Assembly: GCF_019042245.1 (NCBI RefSeq)
Contig: NZ_JAHQCX010000002.1
Location: 307,593 to 371,592, forward strand
Source of the DNA: Diplocloster modestus
GTDB taxonomy: Bacteria; Bacillota; Clostridia; Lachnospirales; Lachnospiraceae
DNA length: 64,000 nucleotides
Direction: 5' to 3'
Part shown: positions 1 to 9,259 of the stretch, piece after piece
Layout: each line of letters opens with the position of its first letter
How positions within the stretch are numbered: position 1 is the first letter of the stretch
The notes under the pieces: model-generated
Seen by the model: only the letters and a program-made list of their open reading frames with translations
Told to the model about the DNA's origin: nothing
Databases searched by the model: none
Translations under genes and position numbers: made by a program

Positions 1-452
1 GACCCGTCCAGAATTCCTTTGAACAGGTTTTCCGCCAGCGCTGTCCGGTCGGTCTTGCCCAGCATCTCGCTGCGCTCTTTCAATGCCTGCTTTGCCTTTT
101 CCACAGCTGCAATCAGTCCGTCAAAAGCCCCCGTTTTTGTCACATAATCCACCACATTATATTTTACCGCTGACTGCGCATAGGAAAAATCCGCATAGGC
201 GGTCAGGATAATCACTTTTATGGGGAGTTCTTTCTCCATGATATATTTTGCCACTTCGATTCCGTCTTTCACCGGCATGCGGATATCCGTGACTACGATA
301 TCCGGCTTCTCCGATTCCAGATGGTCGACCAGCTCCTGCCCGTTAGCCGCCACATAAACCACTTCACACTGCAGCTCCTGCCAGTTCGTCAGCGTCGTCA
401 GAGCTTTCCTGACGATCGGTTCATCATCTGCCAGCATTACCCGATACATCAT
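1..452 (-). CDS. YesN-like response regulator, 3' end cut by window edge
   Basis: Only the N-terminal receiver domain (about 150 residues) is inside the window; the rest, expected to include an AraC-type DNA-binding domain in this family, lies beyond the left edge. Translation starts MMYRVMLADDEPIVRKAL, and the acidic pocket DDE, the phospho-acceptor in VVTDIRMP and the lysine in DYVTKTG are all visible. The ATG at 452 lies inside the end of the histidine kinase gene, a 29-base overlap that implies translational coupling. A GGAGG-like run of G residues lies just upstream of the start. With the kinase it should form a two-component pair that senses extracytoplasmic sugar or binding-protein state and controls the neighbouring carbohydrate ABC system. 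Receiver identity is certain; the output domain is inferred from the kinase type. Confidence 0.9.
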   Translation of the reverse strand, partial: MMYRVMLADDEPIVRKALTTLTNWQELQCEVVYVAANGQELVDHLESEKPDIVVTDIRMPVKDGIEVAKYIMEKELPIKVIILTAYADFSYAQSAVKYNVVDYVTKTGAFDGLIAAVEKAKQALKERSEMLGKTDRTALAENLFKGILDG

Positions 453-2322
453 GTCCGTTCCCCCCCTCCTCACAATTTTCTCTTTTTCTGTCTATTCTCT
501 CCCCGGATTCCGGATTTTCATAAGGAATCCGGATCCTTATCCGGGACCCTAGCCCTTTTTCTGAGAAAATTTCTATACCATAGTTCTCTCCATACATCAG
601 CTGTATAATATGATGTACATTGTTCAGGCCCACCCGGTTATGGCCTGCTTCCCTTCCTGTTTCCGGCAGCGGCAGCGGGATCCCGCCGTCCTGGCCGAAT
701 CCCATTCCGTTGTCTGTGGTATCGATCCAGATTTCATTTCCGTTCTGGTAAATTTCCACCCTCACAAATCCATTTTCGGCCTTTGGCTCGATCCCATGCA
801 CCACCGCGTTTTCCACAATCAGCTGTATACAGAGCTTGGGAATAAACATTTCCGTCAGTTTTTCATCCGATACCTGGATCTCATAGCGCAGCCGCTCTCC
901 ATACCGGAAGCTTTGCAGATACAGATAATACTGTACATATTCCAGTTCCTGCTTCATCTGCACCTTTTCCGTGTCTTTCCGATAGATCTTCGCCTGAATC
1001 AGCTGGGAAAAGGAGGTAATCATCTGGAAAAGTTCTTCGTTCCGGTCCATCTTCGCCTGAAGTGCGATGGTATTCAGTACATTGAACATAAAATGCGGAT
1101 TCATCTGGCTCTGCAGGAACTTTAATTCCATCTCCCGGATGGACAGCTGTTTTTCATATACCTGGCTGATCAGGTGGCTGACATAGCTGGTCATGTCATT
1201 GAACGTGCGGCTGATCTCATAGAACTCCTCGGCCTTATATTCCGGCAGCTTTGTATCGAATTTGCCTTCCTGTACCAGCTGCAGATTTCTGGTTACCTCC
1301 TTAAGCGGCCTGGTCAGCCGGTAGATAATGAAGAAAAACAGCGCCGCAGCCGCCAAAGTAATCAGAAGGATGATTCCCACATATAGTTTTACAGAATCGA
1401 ACATCAGAGCAAAGGTCTGATTCTCCGGTATTCCGACCGTCATGCGCAGGTTCATCCCCAATTCTTCACTGTAGACACGGTAAGCCCGGCTGCCGAGCAT
1501 CGTACGGTACGGAACGTAATTCCATGTATTTTGAAAATCGGACAGTATCTCCGGCACGGCCGGACCCTGCTCCCCGGCGATCTGATTTCCCTTCCGGTCA
1601 TAGACCACCCAAAAGGAGTTCTCATATTGATGGACATCCTCCATCATCATATAAAAGGAATCCTTTTGGATCACGTAAATCAGCGTACCAACCGGATTCA
1701 TATTTGCATCATTCAGAAGAAAAGCCAGATAGATCCGGTCCTCCACGGTAACATAGGCATAATCATCCGCCGGGCTCCTAAGTTTCTTAGCAAAACGCTC
1801 GTAGACACCGCCTGCAGCCTGCAGTCTGCTCTCAGCTTCCGAATAGATCATGGAATAATAAGAAGTCCGGAGCACGGTCTGGTTTTCAGAAAACAAATAA
1901 ATCTCATCTACAATGGGCAGATTGGCTCCATTCGTATTTTTCTGGCTGCTGATATCCACTACTTTCCCAAAAGTGCGCTCCACATCCTGTCCGGCCGCTT
2001 CGTCCCCGGGCGTTTCCTCCACGGGCGTTTCGTCTGCGGAGGCTTTTTCTGACGCATAACTATCCTTTTCCAGGTACCCCATGATCTCATCAGAATCCCT
2101 CAGTTTTAAAACCACCTGTTCCAGATATTCAATCTTGTCCGTCATATTATGGCTGGTCTCTGTCAGGAAAAAGTCAATATCGTGATCAATATATTTACCC
2201 ATGATCATCCAGACGGACACCGCAAATATGGCTCCGCACAAAATCAGCGCCGATACCGTAATCCCCAGATTGATGGATATCATCTTCGTCCGCAGGGACG
2301 TCCTTTTTTGTCTTTTTGCCAT
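424..2322 (-). CDS. YesM-type sensor histidine kinase
   Basis: A 632-residue membrane kinase. It has a first transmembrane segment at about residues 15-38, an extracytoplasmic sensor region of about 270 residues, a second transmembrane segment near 313-336 (LYVGIILLITLAAAALFF), a HAMP-like linker, and the His_kinase core with the phospho-acceptor histidine in LQSQMNPHFMFNVLNTI. A HATPase_c domain follows, with N box VENAVVHG and G box DNGMGFG. This is the LytS/YesM architecture that pairs with AraC-type regulators and usually controls sugar uptake operons. The start is supported by AGGAGGA eight bases upstream. It lies directly downstream of the carbohydrate locus on the same strand, which points to control of those genes. 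The signal sensed is unknown. Confidence 0.95.
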   Translation of the reverse strand: MAKRQKRTSLRTKMISINLGITVSALILCGAIFAVSVWMIMGKYIDHDIDFFLTETSHNMTDKIEYLEQVVLKLRDSDEIMGYLEKDSYASEKASADETPVEETPGDEAAGQDVERTFGKVVDISSQKNTNGANLPIVDEIYLFSENQTVLRTSYYSMIYSEAESRLQAAGGVYERFAKKLRSPADDYAYVTVEDRIYLAFLLNDANMNPVGTLIYVIQKDSFYMMMEDVHQYENSFWVVYDRKGNQIAGEQGPAVPEILSDFQNTWNYVPYRTMLGSRAYRVYSEELGMNLRMTVGIPENQTFALMFDSVKLYVGIILLITLAAAALFFFIIYRLTRPLKEVTRNLQLVQEGKFDTKLPEYKAEEFYEISRTFNDMTSYVSHLISQVYEKQLSIREMELKFLQSQMNPHFMFNVLNTIALQAKMDRNEELFQMITSFSQLIQAKIYRKDTEKVQMKQELEYVQYYLYLQSFRYGERLRYEIQVSDEKLTEMFIPKLCIQLIVENAVVHGIEPKAENGFVRVEIYQNGNEIWIDTTDNGMGFGQDGGIPLPLPETGREAGHNRVGLNNVHHIIQLMYGENYGIEIFSEKGLGSRIRIRIPYENPESGERIDRKRENCEEGGNGHDVSGNAGR

Positions 2323-2356
2323 TACAGAAGATCCTCCTGAACGGAACTACTATCTT

Positions 2357-3682
2357 CTATTCTATCATACCTGCAAATTGAGGCAAATAGATTTCGTTGG
2401 CCGAGAACATTTCATCCACCATCTGACGGATTTCTTCCATGCTAAGCACCGCACCGGTCAGCGGATCGCCCAGCACTGCGTAATATACCAGGCGACGGTC
2501 TCCCCGGATACATCCTCGCACGGCCAATTCCTCACTGCTGGCCGCTGTATGAATCAGCATAGCCAGATGGTCCGGCATATTTCCCACAGTTTGGACATGA
2601 AATCCTGTCTCATCCACCGTGACCGGCACTTCCACACAGCAGCCCTCTGGAAGATTGGAAATGTAATGTTCGTTGCGAACATTTCCATTAAAAGAGAACG
2701 GCTCCTGATCTCCGAACAATGCGTTGAAAATGCAGGCTGCATATTCCTGGCCCCGTTTCAGATCTACCTGATCTTTGGAAAGCCAGTCCTGAATATCCTT
2801 TTTCCATTCATTGGTGCGCCTGAAATATTCATTCAGAATGTAAGCGTGCGCCCCCGGATTCCAGCCTGTGGAATGAGTACAGTAAGTTTCAAGCAGATCC
2901 TTTCGCTTGCGGAACCAGGGATAGTATTCCGAATTATGGCCGGAGCTCTCTGTCGGATAGTAACCCAGATGCAGGAATAATTCATTTCGTACCTGTTCTT
3001 CATTATAAATCCGGGAGCATGCTGCAGCCTCCCGGATCAGCGGATAGGCATCCCTGCCATCCACTTCATATTTCAGATAAAATGCCTGATGATTGATACC
3101 TGCACACAGATAAGAAACCCGGTCCATGGGTGTATTGATCCAATCCGCCAACATTTTCGCGGTGTGCTGGACACTGTGGCATAGTCCCGTGATTTTTAGG
3201 TTTGTCATTTCCTGCAGATAGCGGCAGTTTAATGCCATTGGGTTCGTATAATTCAATACATAAGCATCAGGGCAATACTTCTCAATGTCGCGGCAGATCT
3301 CAAGCAGTACCGGTGCAGTCCGCAAGAACCGGAAAATGCCTGCCGGCCCTCTGGTGTCACCCACGCACAGATCCACGCCAAATCGAAACGGAATTTCGAT
3401 GTCCGTCCGGAAAATTTCCGGTCCCGCGCTTAAGATGGTAATGATGACACCATCCGCACCTTCCAGCGCCTGCCTGCGGTCCGTTGTTGCCTCGATCACC
3501 GCCGGATATCCCCCTGCCCGTTTTATCTTTTCACACGCAGACCGACTGAATACAAGCCGCTGTTCATCAATATCCATCAGACAGATCCTGGCGTCCCGGA
3601 ATGCAGGGAACGTAAACAGATCCCTCACCAGTTCCCTGGTAAAATCAAAGCTGCCTGCTCCGATAAATGTAATTTTTTTCAT
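2357..3682 (-). CDS. GH4 family alpha-glycosidase (alpha-galactosidase/galacturonidase-like)
   Basis: A 441-residue protein starting [19 protein letters not shown], the NAD-binding Rossmann motif of glycoside hydrolase family 4. Later motifs fit the family: [17 protein letters not shown], the NYTNPMAL segment, the GLCHSVQHT metal-site cysteine and [17 protein letters not shown] and GINHxAFY are the MelA/LplD-like variants rather than the 6-phospho-glucosidase type, so an alpha-galactosidase or alpha-galacturonidase acting on an unphosphorylated sugar is favoured. Family enzymes need NAD+, Mn2+ and reducing conditions and work in the cytosol, which agrees with the lack of a signal peptide. It lies between the kinase gene and the SIS gene, all on one strand. 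The exact substrate cannot be read from sequence. Confidence 0.9.
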   Translation of the reverse strand: MKKITFIGAGSFDFTRELVRDLFTFPAFRDARICLMDIDEQRLVFSRSACEKIKRAGGYPAVIEATTDRRQALEGADGVIITILSAGPEIFRTDIEIPFRFGVDLCVGDTRGPAGIFRFLRTAPVLLEICRDIEKYCPDAYVLNYTNPMALNCRYLQEMTNLKITGLCHSVQHTAKMLADWINTPMDRVSYLCAGINHQAFYLKYEVDGRDAYPLIREAAACSRIYNEEQVRNELFLHLGYYPTESSGHNSEYYPWFRKRKDLLETYCTHSTGWNPGAHAYILNEYFRRTNEWKKDIQDWLSKDQVDLKRGQEYAACIFNALFGDQEPFSFNGNVRNEHYISNLPEGCCVEVPVTVDETGFHVQTVGNMPDHLAMLIHTAASSEELAVRGCIRGDRRLVYYAVLGDPLTGAVLSMEEIRQMVDEMFSANEIYLPQFAGMIE

Positions 3683-3735
3683 AGGCTATCTATCGCTCCT
3701 TATTTATGTATGGCTGTCGCTTTGCATCTGTACTC

Positions 3736-4797
3736 CTAACTGTATATTAATGTTATAAACGCATCCAGCCCCTTTGGCTCATCCGGGTTTTTGCCCAGCA
3801 CCATCGCTTTTTCAAAAGCCAGTATCTGGCAGACAAAGATGAATGGAATCCCCCTGGCAATCCACGAGATATCTCCGCCTATTTCCACATTTACATCCAC
3901 TCCCGGTAAATTATCTTTCAGTTCCGTTCCTTCAGACGCTGCCACCGTAACCACCGTCCCGCCATGCCGCTGCAGATCCTGTATCAAATCCTTCTGGAGT
4001 TTTTCTTCCCCAGCCTGAACAAGGACAACGGTCAACGTGTGTTCCCCGTTCAGGACCATTGGGCCATGCCGATAATCAAGCAGGTGAAAGCACTGCCCCG
4101 GTACCATGGCGATCTCTGTAAAGGCCAGCGCCCCTTCTTCGCCCAAACCATGTAACGGCCCGTCAGCAAGAACTACAGCATGATCCCAGTTCTTTGCCGC
4201 GGTCTCTTTTAAGACCGGACGATACCGCCGCGTGTATTCTTCATTTTCATCCACCACTCTCGCCAAGTCGGCCAGCAGCTGATCCTCCTGTCTATAAAAA
4301 CCAAGCAGCATCGCCAGCGCCAGATACAGGTTCGTTACAGTCCGGGTCTGGCAGACGCTTTGATCGTAACACCAGTCCATGGTGAGATCCACATCACTGT
4401 AGGGCATAATATCATTCTGATCTTTCATCGAGATGGAGAGAACCGGAATACCGTATCGTTCTTTGATATGAGCTGCCGATCGCACGATCTCCGAAGTCTG
4501 TCCCGACCTGGACAGTGTTATAAGGATACTCTCCTGCATCATTTCTTTATAATATTCCGGATGGACCAGATAGTCCCCTCCGGCCACCGCGTTCGCAGTA
4601 GTGCCCGCACAAGCTCCAAACATACACCGGGCACTCTTTGCCAGCATATAACTGGAACCACAGCCCAGAAAAACGAACCTGCGCTGGGGATACCGGCTGA
4701 AAAAGTTCGTAAGATCCCCCCTGCGACCGGTTATATATTCCCATGTCTTTTTTAGTGCCAGGTGCTGGCTCATGATTTCATTTTCTGTCAGATACAT
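3736..4797 (-). CDS. SIS-domain sugar-phosphate isomerase/deaminase (AgaS/GlmS-like)
   Basis: About 353 residues with two SIS lobes like the isomerase half of GlmS. The first contains FVFLGCGSSYMLAKSARC and ITLSRSGQTSEIVRSA, the phosphosugar-binding serine motif; the second contains HGLGEEGALAFTEIAM. Proteins of this type interconvert aldose and ketose phosphates or deaminate hexosamine 6-phosphates. The start at 4797 (MYLTENEIM) is chosen because GGAGG sits seven bases upstream; a longer open frame with nine more codons lacks a good ribosome site. It is next to a BadF-type hexosamine kinase, so kinase then isomerase/deaminase on an amino sugar released by the neighbouring glycosidases is a coherent path. 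AgaS-like galactosamine-6-phosphate deaminase is one candidate, not proven. Confidence 0.85.
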   Translation of the reverse strand: MYLTENEIMSQHLALKKTWEYITGRRGDLTNFFSRYPQRRFVFLGCGSSYMLAKSARCMFGACAGTTANAVAGGDYLVHPEYYKEMMQESILITLSRSGQTSEIVRSAAHIKERYGIPVLSISMKDQNDIMPYSDVDLTMDWCYDQSVCQTRTVTNLYLALAMLLGFYRQEDQLLADLARVVDENEEYTRRYRPVLKETAAKNWDHAVVLADGPLHGLGEEGALAFTEIAMVPGQCFHLLDYRHGPMVLNGEHTLTVVLVQAGEEKLQKDLIQDLQRHGGTVVTVAASEGTELKDNLPGVDVNVEIGGDISWIARGIPFIFVCQILAFEKAMVLGKNPDEPKGLDAFITLIYS

Positions 4798-4908
4798 GTG
4801 ATAACCTCCGATTATATTCTTCAATGATTATATCTGTTTCCTCTATTAACTTAATCCCGTTCTTGTTTCCATTTTTATCTCATTTCCACTTTCATCTTGT
4901 TTCCGCTT

Positions 4909-5901
4909 TTATCTCGTTTCCGCTTTTTCCAGCAGTTCAGCCGTAAGCTTCCCGTCACCGAATGAAGAAGCCAGCAGCAAAGCGCCGCGGGCCGGGTCCA
5001 GCCTGGGCTGGATCAGGGTGACCGGATATTCCGCCAGCTTCTTCTGAAATGGTATCATGATACAGTCCCCCGCCAGGAAAAGACCCCCGGAACAGGAGAC
5101 CAGGCAGCTCCGTTCGTCAAACAGCTGCCGATATACCCCTCCCACGATCAGGCTTAATTCCTCGGCTGCTTCCTCATAGAGATAGGACGCGGCCACGTCT
5201 CCCGCCAAAGCCGCCTCCTTTAAAATAAGCTGCAGAGATGCCATTTTATCACGGCTGGGCACGTACTCCTCCTCAATTTTTTCAATAATTTCCACATCCT
5301 GGGTCAGCTGCAGGTGCGCTCTCACCAGATAATACAGCGCTCCTTTGGGCAGCCTCTCGTCCGCTTCCTTTGTAAAATATTCAACAGTCCGTCTGCCGAT
5401 CCAGTTACAGGAGCCCTCATCGGAAAAGAAATCACTCCAACCTCCGGCCTTAGCGGTCCTTCCCTCTTCATTTACCCCGAATCCGATCGAACCGGTACCT
5501 GCCACCACATTGATCCCCGGCTGCATTCCCAGGGAACCGGCCCATCCGGCCTGAGCATCATTTACCACCCGGATATGACAGGATGCAAATTCCCGCTTTA
5601 TTTCTCCCTCAATCTGCCGGTCATATTCCGGGAACTCCCCAAATAACGGCATTCCAAAGCACCCATAGTATTGGGCATGGGCTTTTGCAGCAAACGGCGA
5701 TCCTGAATCATTCTCCTCCATATCTGCCTCTTCCAGCAGATCATGGATTCCCCTGCGCAGCAGCTCCACCACGCCGGATATCCCGATCTGTTTGTGGGAG
5801 GCACTCCCATACCGCTTACAGGCCAGTATTTCCCCCGCTTCATTGCAGAGGATAAAATCAGTCTTCGTCCCGCCGCCGTCGATTCCTATATAATAGCTCA
5901 T
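4909..5901 (-). CDS. BadF/BadG/BcrA-type N-acetylhexosamine kinase
   Basis: A 330-residue ASKHA-fold kinase. The phosphate-1 loop is IGIDGGGTKTDFIL at the N-terminus. The phosphate-2 region VVAGTGSIGFGV, the glycine-rich GGWSDFFSDEGSCNWIGRR (acidic site typical of N-acetylglucosamine kinases) and the adenosine-motif segment LVSCSGGLFLAGD follow. The start at 5901 is picked over an ORF extension because GGAGGAGG lies just upstream of MSYYIGID. It should phosphorylate a free (N-acetyl)hexosamine with ATP in the cytosol. Position between the SIS gene and the GH29 fucosidase supports catabolism of an amino-sugar-containing glycan. N-acetylglucosamine and N-acetylgalactosamine are both possible. 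Confidence 0.87.
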   Translation of the reverse strand: MSYYIGIDGGGTKTDFILCNEAGEILACKRYGSASHKQIGISGVVELLRRGIHDLLEEADMEENDSGSPFAAKAHAQYYGCFGMPLFGEFPEYDRQIEGEIKREFASCHIRVVNDAQAGWAGSLGMQPGINVVAGTGSIGFGVNEEGRTAKAGGWSDFFSDEGSCNWIGRRTVEYFTKEADERLPKGALYYLVRAHLQLTQDVEIIEKIEEEYVPSRDKMASLQLILKEAALAGDVAASYLYEEAAEELSLIVGGVYRQLFDERSCLVSCSGGLFLAGDCIMIPFQKKLAEYPVTLIQPRLDPARGALLLASSFGDGKLTAELLEKAETR

Positions 5902-5945
5902 AGATCCTCCTCCCGTTATCCCGTACCGGGAATCCCGGTATGCGC

Positions 5946-7256
5946 TCACTCACGCAGTTCCAGTTCGATCACCGTGTCCGGTGATTCCTCTACCGTAAAA
6001 GAAAAGCATTCCGGTGTTCCGTAATTCATAAACGCGTATCCGGGAAACTCCTTTGCCACCCAGGGTGTCATCAGCTGCATTTCGAATCCGTCGGATAAAC
6101 GTCTGGCTTTTTTAATTCTGCCCTCAAGACCCGGGAGGGCGATTGGCCCGATACTCTCTTCCATAATATGAGCATAGATTTTATTGCCGTTCCTGGTATA
6201 CCTGCCCCACTCGGGTTTCTCGAGACCGGACATCCCGCAGCCGTAGATGCTCTTTGCATTTTTACGCATCCAGCGGCCCACTTCTTCCAATATCTCCTGC
6301 TGCCTGAACGGGATCTCCCCCATGGCATCCGGAGATACATTGACAATCATATTTCCATTCTTACTGGTGCATTCCACCAGTTTACGGATGATCTGCCCGG
6401 CGCTTTTGTAGTGAAGATCGTTCGGGGCGTATCCCCAGTTATTATTCAGTGTAAAACAGGCTTCCCACGGAATCGGACGTCCCGAGGGCGTCTTAAGCCC
6501 ATCCGGCGGAATGATCATCTCCGGACAGGCGAAATCCCCAGAGAATACCGTAGGCTCATCGGTCATGACTGATCCGTAATTCTCCCCGTTCGCTTCCAAT
6601 CTGCCGTTGATGATAATGTCCGGCTGCAGCCCCCGCACCATACGCAGAAGTTCCTCACCGTTCCAATCCTCTCCGGTGTGCCCTTCATAAGAAAAATCAA
6701 ACCAGAGCAGATCAATCTTCCCGTAATTAGTCATCAATTCTTCGACCTGGCGGTAAAGATACTCCAGGTACCGTTCAAACCGATAAGGCTTTCCCTTATA
6801 TTCCTCATGGTTCCGGTCCGGATGGTACATATCCGCATATGCCGGATAATCCGGATGATGCCAGTCCAGAAGGGAATAATAAAATCCCACCTTTAATCCC
6901 TGTGCCCGGAATGCGTCCGCAAACTCTTTGACCAGATCCCTCTTACAGGGTGAATTCGTACTTTTATAATCCGTACAGGCACTGTCAAACAGACAGAATC
7001 CTTCATGATGCTTCGTGGTCAGCACCGCGTATTTCATACCGGCACGTTTCGCCAGTAAAGCCCATTGTTCCGGATCAAAACGGACCGGATCAAACTCCCG
7101 GGCGTAAGTCTCGTACCCGGACTGCGTTATCTGCTCGTCGCTTTGCACCCACTCCCCTCTCCCAGGGATGGAGTACAGTCCCCAATGTATAAACATTCCA
7201 AACCGGTCACGCAGAAACCATTTCGTGCGCGCTTCCCGCTCTTCTATCCTCGTCAT
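5946..7256 (-). CDS. GH29 alpha-L-fucosidase, cytosolic
   Basis: A 436-residue enzyme without signal peptide. Motifs of glycoside hydrolase family 29 are clear: FGMFIHWGLYSIPGRGEW near the N-terminus, TKHHEGFCLFDS around residue 80, LKVGFYYSLLDWHHPDYP, and LLWFDFSY, in which the aspartate is the expected catalytic nucleophile. TSKNGNMIVNVSPDAMGEIP marks the end of the TIM barrel, followed by a beta-rich C-terminal domain. The cytosolic location means intact fucosylated oligosaccharides would be imported by the adjacent ABC transporter and trimmed inside the cell. About 45 bases separate it from the kinase gene, so co-transcription is likely. Linkage specificity cannot be assigned. Confidence 0.93.
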   Translation of the reverse strand: MTRIEEREARTKWFLRDRFGMFIHWGLYSIPGRGEWVQSDEQITQSGYETYAREFDPVRFDPEQWALLAKRAGMKYAVLTTKHHEGFCLFDSACTDYKSTNSPCKRDLVKEFADAFRAQGLKVGFYYSLLDWHHPDYPAYADMYHPDRNHEEYKGKPYRFERYLEYLYRQVEELMTNYGKIDLLWFDFSYEGHTGEDWNGEELLRMVRGLQPDIIINGRLEANGENYGSVMTDEPTVFSGDFACPEMIIPPDGLKTPSGRPIPWEACFTLNNNWGYAPNDLHYKSAGQIIRKLVECTSKNGNMIVNVSPDAMGEIPFRQQEILEEVGRWMRKNAKSIYGCGMSGLEKPEWGRYTRNGNKIYAHIMEESIGPIALPGLEGRIKKARRLSDGFEMQLMTPWVAKEFPGYAFMNYGTPECFSFTVEESPDTVIELELRE

Positions 7257-7355
7257 TTTCTTCTCCTCCCGATTATTAGCAGTTTAGATTACGCTTTGGG
7301 TCATGTCATTTCCGCCCTTTATTGTCTATGCCTTTATATTCTCTTATCGATCTCT

Positions 7356-8204
7356 TTATCCTTTCACCGCGCCGGCAGTCAGTGATTTCACAAATGTCTC
7401 CGAAAGCAGACAGAACACAAGGATCGTCGGAACCACTGCAACGATGATGGCAGAAAACATCCCGTTCAGATTTTTGGAATAAGCGGTGGTAAACTGTCCC
7501 AGCAGCGCCGGTATGGTCATTTTCTCCTTGCTCTTCAGCAGTATGGATGCGAAATAGAACTCATTCCAGTTATTCAGAAACGCCATGATCGCCGCGGTGG
7601 ACAAACCCGGCTTCGCGATCGGTACAATAATCCGGAAAAAGGTAGCTGCGTACCCGCATCCGTCCATCCTGGCCGCCTCCTCCATCTCCCTGGGAATCGT
7701 GAGGAAATAACTGCGTATGATAAAAAATGTCACCGCAATTCCCAGACCCGAGTAGATGAAAACCAGTCCGGTCCGCGTATCCTTCAGTCCCAGATTCCCC
7801 AACAGCCGGTAGATCGGAAAACTGATGGAGATCGACGGAATGAACAGAGTCGCGGCGAACATCGCCGTAATCAGACCTTTCAGTTTGAATTCCATCCTGG
7901 CGGAGATATAGGCCGACATCGCCACGATCAGTACACTGACCGCTGTTGATATGACCGTGATGATAATACTGTTCAGAAAATAGGTCTGAATATCCAGTTT
8001 GGTAAATATGGTAATATAGCCATCCAATATCCATTCATCCGGCAGTGACAGTCCACCCGGATTTTTTTTAAAGGAGGAGAGGAACACCCACAGAATCGGG
8101 TAGACAGACAAAAAAATTACAAAGGCTATCAGCAAATATTTTCCTACAAAACCCAATACGCTGCCTGCCCTCCCTTTTTTTTCTGCTTCTGTCATTTTCT
8201 TCAT
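7356..8204 (-). CDS. Carbohydrate ABC transporter permease, MalG-like
   Basis: A 282-residue inner membrane protein with six predicted helices. The coupling EAA loop is EEAARMDGCGYAATFFRIIVP, which contacts the ABC ATPase. N-terminal FVGKYLLIAFVIFLSVYPILW is the first helix. It is the second permease of a CUT1-type importer and follows the MalF-like gene by 16 bases. No gene for the nucleotide-binding subunit is seen in the locus; many Firmicutes sugar importers share one MsmK-type ATPase encoded elsewhere, and that is inferred here. Substrate is presumably the oligosaccharide processed by the GH29 and GH4 enzymes downstream. Confidence 0.93.
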   Translation of the reverse strand: MKKMTEAEKKGRAGSVLGFVGKYLLIAFVIFLSVYPILWVFLSSFKKNPGGLSLPDEWILDGYITIFTKLDIQTYFLNSIIITVISTAVSVLIVAMSAYISARMEFKLKGLITAMFAATLFIPSISISFPIYRLLGNLGLKDTRTGLVFIYSGLGIAVTFFIIRSYFLTIPREMEEAARMDGCGYAATFFRIIVPIAKPGLSTAAIMAFLNNWNEFYFASILLKSKEKMTIPALLGQFTTAYSKNLNGMFSAIIVAVVPTILVFCLLSETFVKSLTAGAVKG

Positions 8205-8220
8205 TACATTTCCCCTTTCC

Positions 8221-9129
8221 TCAATCCGCTTTATTTGTGCGGAATACTTTATTGATCGCGCCCACCATGAGAATACCCAGTATGAATTGAATCACCCCGG
8301 CCGTATTGCCCCTGGCGAAGTTCAGCTTTGTACTGCCAAGGGCCGTCTTGTAGATATAGTAACTCAGGCTGTAGGTGGCGTTATCCGGTCCGCCGCTGGT
8401 AATCAGCGCCACCTCGTTGTACAGCAGCAGCCCATAGTTCGCGGCCATCACCGCGATGGTTCCGATCATGGGCCGAAGCAGAGGCAGGGTGATTCTCAGG
8501 TCGATCTGGACTGCGGAGGCGCCATCCACCCTGGCCGCTTCATAGATACCGGAATCGATGGAAAAGATCTGCGTCAGCAGCAGCAGGCACAGGGAGCCGC
8601 CGAACAGTATGAAGGATAATGTCACTCCCCAGAATGCGAAGTTTTCATTGGCCAGCACACTGATATTGGAGCCCGGCCATATTTTATTGCACAGCTCCGT
8701 AATAATCCCCCGGGACGGACTGTAAATATTTAAAAAGATCAGTCCGATGGCCGCGGTGGAAATGATATTCGGGATAACGAAAACATTTCTCGTTAGCTTC
8801 CAGCCCTTCGGCTTCTTCGACAATACCAGGGCCACCAACAGGGTAAAGGGCACCTGGATCACCAGGGTCAGCGCGACCCATTTTACCGTGTTGAACAGCG
8901 CCCGCTGGAAATTGGCATCTACCGTAAACAGCTTGATATAATTGTCAAGCATCTGGCCAAAGCCCAGTAACTCGGGGCTTACAAAATTCTTATAGTTCCA
9001 TTTGCAAAAAGATGTAAAAAAGATATTAACCAGAGGATAGGCATAGATGACGGTGAAGAGAAGGATCCCCGGTAATAAAAATGCACAGATAAAGCCATTT
9101 TTTTTCGTGAGCCACTTTCGTTTTTTCAA
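8221..9129 (-). CDS. Carbohydrate ABC transporter permease, MalF-like
   Basis: About 302 residues, six helices, with the coupling loop IYEAARVDGASAVQIDLRIT. The start is placed at a TTG codon at 9129 (reading KKRKWLTKKNGFICAFLLPG) because GGAGG lies seven bases upstream and the positively charged stretch before helix 1 is typical. A longer frame beginning with ATG at 9228 would add 33 residues without resemblance to a transporter N-terminus and has only a weak ribosome site. Pairs with the MalG-like permease downstream and the lipoprotein upstream to form a CUT1 sugar importer. Confidence 0.9.
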   Translation of the reverse strand: MKKRKWLTKKNGFICAFLLPGILLFTVIYAYPLVNIFFTSFCKWNYKNFVSPELLGFGQMLDNYIKLFTVDANFQRALFNTVKWVALTLVIQVPFTLLVALVLSKKPKGWKLTRNVFVIPNIISTAAIGLIFLNIYSPSRGIITELCNKIWPGSNISVLANENFAFWGVTLSFILFGGSLCLLLLTQIFSIDSGIYEAARVDGASAVQIDLRITLPLLRPMIGTIAVMAANYGLLLYNEVALITSGGPDNATYSLSYYIYKTALGSTKLNFARGNTAGVIQFILGILMVGAINKVFRTNKAD

Positions 9130-9259
9130 GCTCAGCCCTCCTACAGCGGTAAGGGGCTGCCTCCTCCGCAGCCAGCCGATCGTCTGCTGACGGTCTTGGA
9201 AGAAACAGCCCTGGGTTTCATTTTCCATCAGTTACCTGTCACAATCCGGAACCGAGGGC

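Noticed and set aside
9129..9228. N-terminal extension of the MalF-like permease from an upstream ATG
   Set aside because: The added 33 residues do not resemble a permease N-terminus and the TTG at 9129 has a strong, well spaced ribosome site.
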